A stretch of DNA of 64,000 nucleotides. Origin: Musa acuminata AAA Group. Lineage: Eukaryota; Streptophyta; Magnoliopsida; Zingiberales; Musaceae. The notes under the pieces were generated by a model. The model was not told where the DNA came from and ran no database searches. It saw only the letters and a list, made by a program, of their open reading frames with translations. The position numbers were made by a program, and so were the translations under genes. The stretch spans positions 16,163,501 through 16,227,500 of the forward strand of contig NC_088359.1 of the NCBI RefSeq assembly GCF_036884655.1, in the 5' to 3' direction. This document shows, piece after piece, positions 1-9,408 of this stretch (its first letter is position 1; each line of letters opens with the position of its first letter).

Positions 1-864
1 TTCCATCTTGAAATATGGATGATAGTATCTTTACTTGCAAAAAGCCATTTCACACACATATCTTGACTCAAAGTAAACTCACAAATAGCTGGTATCACAA
101 ATGGCTTTCCTCCTTCATGCAAAAAGATTATAACAAATAAAAAGGAAGAAGTATTCAAAGCAATCCACGTATCATGCCTTCCTTTATATGCTTGATTTCC
201 TATCACTTACTATTGGAAAATAACATGAACCTAGTAAAGGCATGAACAATTATCACACTTATGCTCAAAATTTGCTTATATTGTTCTCCTAGTATCATAA
301 CTACCATGCTTTTTGTTGATGACAAAGGAGGAGAAATATATGAATTGATGCTATAAACACTGATGCTATGATTATGCCATGCTTGCATCACCAAGAGATA
401 TATGAACAGATGCTATGATTAATTTGCATTATACCTTGTTTGTATCGCGTCAAGATATCAAACAAAAAACTTGCATCGTAATTCTACGAGTTGATATCTT
501 ACAATATGATGAAATGCAATACTTGCTAAAATATTTGAAATATGTACATCATATAATGATATCAAAATCTTACTTCGCAGCTTTACATGTTGATATCTTA
601 CAATATGATGAATTGCTACAATTACCATCAATCAAACTTGTTATGTAAAATTTGAAAATGAATGTCAAGCTTTGACATCATCTTTAGAGAGATACATCAT
701 GATGAGAGTATTGATAAGTTCAAATGATTCTAACTTATCAATATGTCTCTTGAATTCTTAGGTTTTGAATTCAAGAATGACTTATCTCAAGTATGGCATA
801 TAGACAGGGGGAGTTAAGGTTAACTCCATTATCAATTGATTGTCATCATCAAAAAGGGGGAGAT
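1..864 (+). mobile_element. Element A: 3' non-coding end of a Sirevirus-like internal region
   Basis: AT-rich sequence with no credible gene. It resembles the region between the pol stop and the 3' LTR of element D (minus strand near 17100-17300; the Ser/Phe-rich short frames there are shadows). Purine-rich tracts occur near 328-336, 807-815 and 851-863. The last lies directly against the LTR and serves as the polypurine tract (PPT) that would prime plus-strand synthesis. The coding part of A lies left of the window. The Sirevirus assignment rests on similarity to D and E inside this window. Confidence 0.75.
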
Positions 865-1673
865 TGTTGAATCTCGGATTTTGATGATGAAGTCAATTGT
901 CATTTGTTATCTAACCTATATACTAAGATAAGTGTGCAGGATTAATTACGATGAAAGTAAGACATGCAGTAGGAGTTGCGCCGGAGTCAAGACAATGATC
1001 ACGTTGGGAGTTCGAGAGTTCGACGGAAGTTCGGACAGTCGTTTGAGGTTCTGCGGGAACAAATCCAAGAAGTCCATAAGCTTGCCAAAGAAGCTCGTCG
1101 AAACTCGCCAAGTGAATCGTCGCAAGTCCAGGAGTTTGCCGGAAGTCCGCAGGAGCATCACCGAGGGTTCATCGGATGATCGACGGAAGTTCGCTGGAAG
1201 CTCGCCGGAAGAAGCGATTGACGCATCGGAGCAAGTTGCAATAAATGTCTTAGGAATATCGTAGTTAGCACAATGATTAAGTTGAAAATGGGAGGTGATC
1301 CCATTAACTTAATCTTGGGGCAATTGGGCCCCTGAAAAACCCAAATTGGGCCGAATGGATCAACCCATTCGGACCCTGATTTCTGCTAGGCGGTTGAACC
1401 GCCCAAGGCAGGAGGTTGCACCTCTTGGGCTCAGTCTCCGAGCCAGACTGGGAGGTGCAACCGCCTCAGTCAGGAGGTGCAACCGCCTGAGCTCGGTCTT
1501 CGAGCTCTGGCAGGAGGTGCAACCGCCCCTGACAGGAGGTAGCACCACCCAGAGGCTCAGTCTTCGAGCTCTGCCAAGCGGTGCAACCGCTCCAGTCAGG
1601 AGGTGCAACCGCCTGATCCCGGAATTCCGGGAATTGACAGTTTTGAGCTCCAAATTTGAACTGGGTTGGGGCC

Positions 1674-1681
1674 TATAAATA
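1674..1681 (+). promoter_or_regulatory. TATA box 1 of LTR A
   Basis: TATAAATA preceded by GGGGCC. The same GGCCTATAAATA context recurs in the other LTRs (for example the minus strand near 50705). This is the likely Pol II promoter of the element. Confidence 0.75.
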
Positions 1682-1916
1682 CCCCACCCATTCAGCACTG
1701 AAAGGGTATGAAATTACACCGAAATCTTGATATTTTTCTGTGATTCTTAGAGCTCAAAATTGTTGTAAAGGCCAAAAGTTCTTCTCCCTCTTTTCTTCCA
1801 AGTTCTGAGTTGTAAAGAGAGGAGAGAAAATTCTGTAAGGATTGTCTCCTAAGCCCGTCAAAAGGAGTGAAACTGTAAAAGGGTGGTTGGCTCCAAATTT
1901 GAACTGGGTTGGGGCC

Positions 1917-1924
1917 TATAAATA
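1917..1924 (+). promoter_or_regulatory. TATA box 2 of LTR A (duplicated)
   Basis: An identical TATAAATA exactly 243 bp downstream of the first, created by the tandem duplication. If both are used, transcripts from this LTR type would have two 5' ends. Confidence 0.7.
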
Positions 1925-2791
1925 CCTCACCCATTCAGCACTGAAAGGGTATGAAATTACACCGAAATCTTGATCTTTTTCTGTGATTCTTAGAGCTCAA
2001 AATTGTTGTAAAGGCCAAAAGTTCTTCTCCCTCTTTTCTTCCAAGTTCTGAGTTGTAAAGAGAGGAGAGAAAATTCTGTAAGGATTGTCTCCTAAGCCCG
2101 TCAAAAGGAGTGAAACTGTAAAAGGGTGGTTGGCCTTCGCCTATTGAAAGAAGGCCTCTAGTTGACGTCGGTGACCTCGTCGGTGGAGGAAGCCAAAAGT
2201 AGAGTAGGTCAAGATTGACCGAACCACTTTAAATCTCGGTTTGCATTTATTTTGAGCATCTTATCTTGACTACAAACCTCCTCAATAGCTTACTGCCTTC
2301 TGTGTTTTTACGAACGTGTTTCAAAGTTCAGTGCTTTCCGAATCGGGGTTTAAGATGCAAATCTGTTTTATCATACGAACGTCGTATTTCAGTTTACGCT
2401 TACGTTCTGATTTTCATTATAACTGCAAACTACCTTTATATCTTTGCTTTAACTGCATCTCGCCTTATCTCAAGTTAAAGTGGTTTACGAATCAGCTTTT
2501 ATACCGAAATTTCTTTTATCGTACGAACGTCGTATTTCAGTTTGCGCTTATATTCTGATTTCCATCATAACTGCAAACTGCGTTCATATCTTTACTGCAT
2601 CTCTCCTAGTCAAAAGTTGAAGTGATTTACGAATCGTCTTTCTTACCAAAATCACTTCTAACGAATGAAAACAGTTTTCGAATTTAATCGCAAAAGGTTT
2701 TCCGCTGCACTAATTCACCCCCCCCCCCCCCCCCCCCCCCCCTCCTCTTAGTGCTCTTGATCCTAACACCTTATGGGCTGAAGGGGGAGAT

Positions 2792-3560
2792 TGTTGGGCT
2801 GGCAGCCCATAGATTCAGCCCACACCCCCTCTTAACCTAACCCTAATTAACATTAGGGGGGCGTGGTGGCTGCATTTTGGAGGCAGAAAAAGGTATAAAT
2901 AGGGCAACAACGTGAGAGAAGAAAATAGCCATGAGATTCCAAAGAAAAGGAGGAAAACAAGGCAGAAAAGGAAGAAAAAGAAAGGGAAGAAGACAAGGAT
3001 AATGCAGAGAGGCTGTTCTCAATCATCTAGCAGTATTCCTATCCCAGGTTAGATCAAATCTATAGTATACTCTTGCTGTGATTACTTGGGGAGGTTTTAG
3101 ATATTGTAGGCAGTGACGTGATCCTTGTATCCCAGTTATTCTCTTGTGATTGTTGCTAGGGTTTAGGGCAAAAGATTGAGATTTGTATATTCATTATTCT
3201 CATAGTGGATTATCTCTAGTTTGCCCCGTGGTTTTTACCCTTCACATTGGAGGGGTTTTCCACGTATATCTTGGTGTTCTGTTTGATTGTGCTTCCATTT
3301 AATTCCGCTGCGTATTATGGTCTTCTAGTATTTGTTCATATACAAAGGTTATTCCTGTTTATATCTCCATCAGTGTTATCCGGCAATGCGCGGTCAGATC
3401 ATTTCTGGGAAGCAAGCAAGGATCGAGATATTCAGCTTTGATTAGCGAGGCATCAGTCGGTTTCATGGTTCTTATCACTTCCGGAAGTTCAAGAAGAGCT
3501 ATCATCTTTTATTATTGGAATCCTCCTTGGCCAGGCCAGAAACTGAAAATGCCTGCAACA
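2792..3560 (+). repeat. Element G: 3' LTR of a distinct Copia-type element
   Basis: Preceded by a purine tract (AAGGGGGAGAT, 2781-2791) and starting TGTTGGGCTGGCAGCC. I place the end at ...CTGCAACA because TGTTG/CAACA forms the expected terminal inverted repeat; an earlier end at 3372 is possible. A TATA box (TATAAATA) lies near 2894. The LTR is unlike the Sirevirus LTRs here. Only 23 bp of G's internal region are visible, because element A inserted just in front of the PPT. Confidence 0.7.
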
Positions 3561-5914
3561 CCCTGATTCGAGTCCTCGAGTTAGCTCAACTGCTAGTGAG
3601 CCTTCTTCTTCTGCAATAGATCAGGAACCCCGCCTTTCTTCAGTCCATGAACTAAGCCGGCCATTAACATCGTCCTAATTTCGTTTTCTCGGTATTTTAG
3701 CTTGTTTTTCATCGTGATGGGAACGACGATACAACCTAAACCCTTCTCTGCCACCAAATCATAGATCTTCCTGAGAAGACCAAACCGAATGAGCTCGTTC
3801 GGTTCTCGTCTGATACTCAATTCCTTTCTGCGCTGCTAGAACTCTGATTCAACGGAATATACATGGGACTTTGATATGCTCCACCAACCGTAGTATATCT
3901 TACAGCTCAAAGAAAAAGTGTTATTAGGGGCTTAGGTCGATCTCCAAAATAACCTAACTCAACTCGTGGCTGGCTATAGTATCTCTTAACAAAGAGTCGA
4001 ACGAACTTCCTTACCATACTCCTACTGAGGTGCACATAAGGACTAAGATTGGTTTGCAGCTTCAAGCATCAAATGTAATAAAGACAGATATACTAACACC
4101 CACCCCAAGGTACGACTCATTAGAACAATGGTAACAACTAAATCCAAATTCCATTCAGCTGTGGGGCGTAGTCAAACTCTATTCCTCACCCGAGATATAG
4201 AAAAATCCTTATTTGGATGAATCCATAATTTCTACCGAGCCTATATCCTCAGCGTTCTAACTAATGTTGAGTAAAGGCCATATTATCCGTAAAGGCTTTC
4301 TTTGTATAAGCTGTCAGGAGGGAATATTCGAATTTCAATCATGCCTCAACTCAATTGGTTATATATACTGAATAGGCAAGCTGACAAGACACTCAATATC
4401 TACAGGAGGAGCAGCAATGAAGGCGATAAGAAATACATAAGTGGCGGTCAATAAGGTAGCGATCATAAAAACACCTTGTCCTGTGCCCTTAATTAATGGG
4501 CATGAGTTAAGAAACATCAAATGCAGTGCTAGTGTTGTCTGGTGGAAATTAGCCAGGAAAGTACAAGTGCCCAAAGTAGTGGTTGTAAGGGAGGAATTAA
4601 TATTCTAGGTAAGTAGGGAGCTATGATTTGATTAAAGCAACAGATGAAGCAGTGCGCAAGGAAGCAGGAAGGAAATCATATAGAATTGCTTCGTCAAGGG
4701 CAAAAGAACCATCAATTATAAAGTAGCCAAGCAACTACTCCAGTTTTCGCGGGTCTTCAAGGGGAGTTTCGAGCAAGAAGATCTTATTGCGGTCAAAGAA
4801 TTTATTGAGTCTTTAGATTCGGCTGACTTTCCTTACATTGAATCTACTGCCGGATTGTAATCTACTTACTACTTGGAATCTACTGAACAAGCAGTTTAAA
4901 GGTCAGGGTCAGTGAGCTGCCTTGCGCTAACGGAGTTTACAATGGAAATGGAATTCATAGCATCAGTAATAGAGAAATGAGGAATTCCAACCTTTATATG
5001 GCACATTGATAAGAAATTAATTTGACCTATTTGACTGTTTGACAACAACATATTGAAAGGGGCAAGTTCCATTACGGTTTTCGTATCAGCTAAAGAGTAA
5101 GTCGATTCTTTTCCGGATATGCGCTCAATGACAATATTGATAGGATTACTCCCAGGGTGCTAAGGCGAGTTAACCGCGTTAGTAAGGAGGCGAAAGACTC
5201 GAAGCGGAGTTAGAGCAAGGGCGGGTGCTGCTAGATGATCTTCTTGATTTGTTGGACAAGGCGCTGAACTCTCAAGATGCAATTACATGTTATATGCTCT
5301 GTATTCATACCCTTATGGAATGGAATACTGAAGAGAATACAAGATAAGAGTGATGCTTTAGTTGTATAAGGGAGTAGGTAAAGAAACTAGATGCTGTTAT
5401 CTTAGATCTGAGGCTGTGGAAAGTGGATCAAGAGAAGCAAGCGGTCCTGGAGTTGAAACGGTTGATTCCACAAAATTATTGAGTTGACCGCTTACCTGAT
5501 TGATTTTCGAGCCTGGCTTTCCCTTGGAGTGCTTTTCTTTCCCTTGTAGTGGTCTAAGTCCGCAGTAGCTCGCAGGTTAGAGTGCTACATTGCCCATGTT
5601 CTCAACGGAATTCCATGAGTGTACAACGCGCTTCATTAGAGTGTAATTAAAGTTCGGAAGCAAACTAGCAACGGCAACTAAGTTTGTTACTAACCTAACG
5701 CGAGTTCTACTTGTTCCATTTCTTATTCGTTTCGCTTGTTTGTTTTTCTGGCTTAGTTTGTTTGTTCCGTTGAAAAAGATTAAACCAGCCTAGGAGCTTG
5801 TCACGTTGCAAAAAGGGAAGCTTACCATGTACGTACATTCTATATAAGTGAGGGAAGCCCGGCCTGGGTGGAACCGCCAGGATAACTCTGGGCTTTGATT
5901 AGCTTTCTCTTTCT
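3561..5914. other. Organelle-like (mitochondrion-type) DNA segment in nuclear context
   Basis: About 2.35 kb without LTR features. Its base composition is more even than that of the neighbours, it has no long frames, and it contains a fragment of the chloroplast psbA gene at 4392-4475. Chloroplast fragments set in non-coding DNA are typical of plant mitochondrial genomes, so a nuclear copy of mitochondrial DNA is the simplest reading. I did not recognise any complete mitochondrial gene. The short minus-strand frame at 3593-3820 is unassigned. On the right the segment abuts a 5'-truncated retrotransposon LTR at about 5915. Confidence 0.5.
4392..4475 (-). pseudogene. psbA: psbA fragment (photosystem II D1 protein)
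   Basis: On the minus strand 28 codons match the first transmembrane helix region of the photosystem II D1 protein. The stretch LLTAT-VF-IAFIAAPPVDI is nearly unchanged; the codon after GVFMI is Ala where D1 has Pro, and Ser is replaced by Tyr. Similarity stops abruptly on both sides, so this is a small relic with no start or end of the gene. The full D1 protein is about 350 residues. It marks plastid-derived DNA inside the organelle-like segment. Confidence 0.85.
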
Positions 5915-6618
5915 CGGAAGTTCGCAGGAAGCTCACCGGAAGAAGCGATTGATGCACCGGAGAAAGTTACAATATTAATATCTTAAATATCGTAGTTAGT
6001 ATATAGATTAAGTTAGGAATGAGAGGTGATCCTATTAACTTAATCTAGGGACAAATGGGCTCTTGACAGACCCAAAATGGGCCGAATGGATAAGCTCATT
6101 CGGACCTAGAATTCCTAGTCGGCGGTGGCATCGCCTAGGAGCTCAGTCTCCTAGGAATGCTGGGTAGTGGTACCGCCTAAGCTCGGTCTCCGAGCGAAGT
6201 CAGGCGGTAGTACCACCTGAGCTCGGTCCACGAGCAATGCCAAGCGGTAGTACTGCCCAGTTATGGCGGTAGTACTGCCAGGACCCCGAAAATCCGGGAG
6301 ATGACACTTTTGAGCTCCAAATTCAAAGCAATTGAGGCCTATATAAACCCCACCCTTTCTTGCATGAAAGGGCACCGAAATTTAGCATTTATTCTAAGAA
6401 TTTGAGAGCTTAAAAGTGTTGTAAAAGGCTTGAAGTTCTTCTCCCTCTTTTCTTCTAAGTTTTGATCATTCAAGAGAGGAGTGGAAATCTGTAAGGGTTG
6501 TCTCCTAAGCCCGTCAAAAGGAGTAAAGTTGTAAAAGGGTGGTTGGCCTTCGCCTATTATAGAAATGTCTCTAGTGGACGTCGGTGACCTCATCGAAGGA
6601 GGAAGCCAAAAGTGGATG
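5915..6618 (+). repeat. Element F: 5' LTR, left portion (5'-truncated)
   Basis: Plus-strand LTR of the A/C type, entering in mid-LTR at CGGAAGTTCGC and running through the GGCGGT/ACCGCC-rich part, the TATA region (CCTATATAAACCCCACC near 6338) and the AAAGGGTGGTTGGCC block. It stops at GGATG (6614-6618), the target duplication of element D. The LTR resumes at 60922. Its first several hundred bases are missing at the junction with the organelle-like DNA. Confidence 0.85.
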
Positions 6619-7374
6619 TGTTAGAATCAAGAGCACTAAGAGGGGAGGGGGGGGGTGAATTAGTGCAGCGGAAAACTTTCGACGATTTAAAATGACGTTC
6701 GTACGATGAAATCATTTCTAACGTAAAACCGTTTTCGGAAACTTAACTTGAAAGTGAGTTCGTAAAGGAGTGCAGCAAAAGTAATGAGGAAGTAAAGCAC
6801 ATATGGAGGTTTGTAGTAAGGTAAGCAGCAAGAATAAATGAAAACCAGAGAGCACCGTAGTCTTAGAGTGGTTTGGTTAATCTTGACCTACATCCACTTT
6901 TGGCTTCCTCCTCCGACGAGGTCACCAACATCCACTAGAGGCCTTCCTTCAATAGGCGAAGGCCAACCACCCTTTTACAATTTCACTCCTTTTGACGGGC
7001 TTAGGAGACAACCCTTACAGAATTTTCACTCCTCTCTTAAATGATCGAAACTTGGAAGAAAAGAGGGAGGAGAACTTTTAGCTTATACAACACTTTTGAG
7101 CTCTAAAAATCATAGAGTAAGATTGGATTTTCGGTGCCCTTTCATGTAGGAAAGGGTGGGGTTTATATAGGCCCCAAATTGGTTTCAATTTTGAGCTCAA
7201 AAATGTCATCTCTCGCATTTTCGGGGTCCTGGCGGTACTACCGCCATAATTGGGCGGTACTACCTCTCGGAGACCGAGCTCAAGCGGTACCACCGCCTGA
7301 CAAGGGTGGTACCACCGCCCAGTCTCGCTCGGAGACTGAGCCCAGGCGATAACACCGCATGACAGGGGCGGTAC
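6619..7374 (-). repeat. Element D: 3' LTR, distal part (U5 end side)
   Basis: Starts TGTTAGAATCAAGAGCACTAAG (reverse of the usual LTR end) followed by a G-rich run. It matches the 5' LTR of D at 59605 onward, with many scattered differences. A perfect GGCGGTACTACCGCC palindrome lies at 7231-7245. It is cut at GGTAC (7370-7374), the target duplication of the family-B solo LTR, and continues at 15855. Confidence 0.85.
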
Positions 7375-7872
7375 TATTGGAAAATCTTGGGGGCGATATC
7401 ACATGCGCAGCGGAAGACCAAGAAAAGAAAATCCCCGATTCCCAAAGAGATGTTCGTTGTCGTGCGAAGATTGGTGCGCAAAATCTGCGAAACTTAAAAC
7501 TGCGTATAGAGTAGATTGTGTTACCTAGGGAGATCGTATATCCCTGTTTCCTTGCAGATCTTTAGGAGAGGGTGAAGGAGGTCAAGCGACCTCCTCTCTA
7601 GTGGTGATCCACACAGTAGGGCTATGACGACGCTCCTCAAAACTTCAGGCCTGCTTTGAGGTGGAGAGGGGGAGGAGAATAGGAGAGGCAAGCAAAGGCT
7701 CTAGCCGATGAGGCTCTGAATCCCTCCTATTTATAGAGGTCCCTTGTCAAACCCTAATGGGCCCTCCCCTAGTGGGTATTGGATCTGCATCCAATAAGAC
7801 AAGGGCTCCGTCGGATATCTCATATCCGAACCTCGACTCATCGCAATGCCTACCATATGTGTGTGACCCTCT

Positions 7873-9408
7873 TGTTAGGATCGGAGCGGCACTAAGAGGG
7901 GGGGTTGAATTAGTGCAGCGGTGAAGTGCGATAAACTTTTCACGATTTAAACACTTTTCGGAAACTTTGTACGATAAAAGCAACGTTTTCGTTTAAAACC
8001 GTTTTGATTGCGTTTTAACTTGAAGAGATAAGTAAGACGGAGATAAAGCAGTATAGCATTAAAGTGCAAATGGTTTGCAGTAATATAAATGATAATAAGT
8101 AAATGCAAACTAAAGATTACGCCGATTTTACAGTGGTTCGGTCAAATGACCTACATCCACTTGCGAGGCCTCTCTTCAATGAGGCTCCCACTTTCCACTA
8201 GCAAATCTCTTAAAAGGGAAGGGTAAATACCCCTCTTACAACTTTTACAAGCGGTTCACTCTCTTACAGATTTTCAGCAAGAAAGAAGGAGGTGAACACT
8301 AGCAAATTGAAAATAAGAAAGGCAAAGACTCTTCTAAGACTTTTCTCTCAATCACTTGCTGCTAAAAAAGTTATTTTCTCAACTGAGACTTGAGGGGTAT
8401 TTATAGGCCTCAAGAGGATTCAAATTTGGGCTCCAAAAATTTGAATTCTCTTATGTTCCCGATGCTGGCGGTGCCACCGCCCAGCCCAGGAGGTGTCACC
8501 GCCTAGGCCAAATCAGCTCACTGGTTGGGCTCCAAACTTGGCCCAAACTAGTCCGAACTCGGGCCCAATTGGCCCCTACTTGGGTTATAGGATTAACACC
8601 TAATCTTAACCCTAATTAACATGCTAACTACGAATTTAAAGATATTTTCTAAGCTATTACAAAGTCCGTAAGTCAAGACTTCTTCCAGCGAGCTTCCGAC
8701 GAACTTCCGACGGTCTTCCGATAAACTCTCGGAAACCATTCTGCGGACTCCTGACAAGCTCCTAGACTTCACGATTTGATCTTGGCGAGTTTCGATGAGC
8801 TTCTTTAGCAAGCTCCGATCTTTCTCGGCGAGCTCCGCGAACTTCCAACGAACCTTCCGGCGAGCTTCCGAAAAACCCTTCGGCAAGCTCCCTACTCATT
8901 CTCGGCTAGTTTCGGCAGCATTCCCGACGAACCTTCGGACTTCCGTCGAACTCTTGAACTCGCAATGAATCATTCGTGCTTGACTCTGACACTTTGTTTT
9001 GCTTTATGTCTTCGTCGTTATCGTAGTTAATCCTGCACACACAAGCAAAAACTCTACTTTGATCTAGACAATTATTATAAAGCGAATTGACATTCTATTG
9101 CCCGGCACGTCATTGGTTGGCGCTTCGTCCGATTCTTCGGCGCATCATCCTCTCTTGCGGCTTGTTGCCCAATCAGCGGTTGACCTCCGCAACGCCGATA
9201 TCCTTGGCGCAATTCTGCTCTTGGCCCGATGCCCGACGTCCGAAGCCTTCTGCCATCCAATATCCTAACGTGATCTCCTCCGTCGCAACGTCAATTCCTC
9301 CTGCCTTAATTGTCTAATCCTGATCGAGTAGACCTGCATCACTCAAAATATAATTAAACATAAACATAATTATCAATTGGTTTCATCATCAAAATATGAG
9401 ATTCAACA
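7873..9408 (-). repeat. Element C1: 3' LTR
   Basis: Runs from TGTTAGGATCGGAGCGGC to GAGATTCAACA. A 7-bp G run follows the first 24 bases. It has only two palindromic units of the GGCGGTGCCACCGCC kind (first at 8467-8481), against four in the partner LTR. Otherwise it is nearly the same as 13261-14851. The minus-strand TATA region is near 8400 (complement GGTATTTATAGGCC). Confidence 0.9.

Larger units (their letters stand above)
1647..2132 (+). repeat. 243-bp tandem duplication inside LTR A
   Basis: Two consecutive copies (1647-1889 and 1890-2132) with period 243, differing at only a few bases by eye (for example CCCCACCC/CCTCACCC and TGATATTTTT/TGATCTTTTT). Each copy spans the TATA box and the presumed transcription start and R region. 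The other LTRs of this group in the window have only one copy. Confidence 0.9.
865..2768 (+). repeat. Element A: 3' LTR (1904 bp)
   Basis: Begins TGTTGAATCTCG directly after the PPT and ends CTTGATCCTAACA, giving TGTTg...CtAACA termini. The same ends recur in all Sirevirus-type LTRs of the window. From left to right it holds a GGAAGTTCG/GGAGGTGCAACCGCC-rich U3, a 243-bp tandem duplication carrying two TATA boxes, a U5 with TTTCAGTTTGCG-like repeats, and a run of 25 C (2718-2742) close to the right end. The left copy of its target duplication is outside the window. It interrupts element G just before that element's PPT. Confidence 0.9.

Noticed and set aside
1346..1698. Arg/Pro/Leu-rich frames across LTR palindrome arrays (also 24184-24646, 50853-51191, 58358-58696)
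   Set aside because: They follow from the GGAGGTGCAACCGCC repeats, occur on both strands and match no protein family.
3593..3820. A 75-codon minus-strand frame in the organelle-like segment
   Set aside because: The sequence looks protein-like in parts, but I could not assign it to any known mitochondrial or plastid protein, and it has no supporting context.
4359..4574. A 71-codon minus-strand frame containing the psbA match, as a possible gene
   Set aside because: Only 28 codons match D1 and similarity starts and stops abruptly; the rest is unrelated. It is a relic, not a gene.
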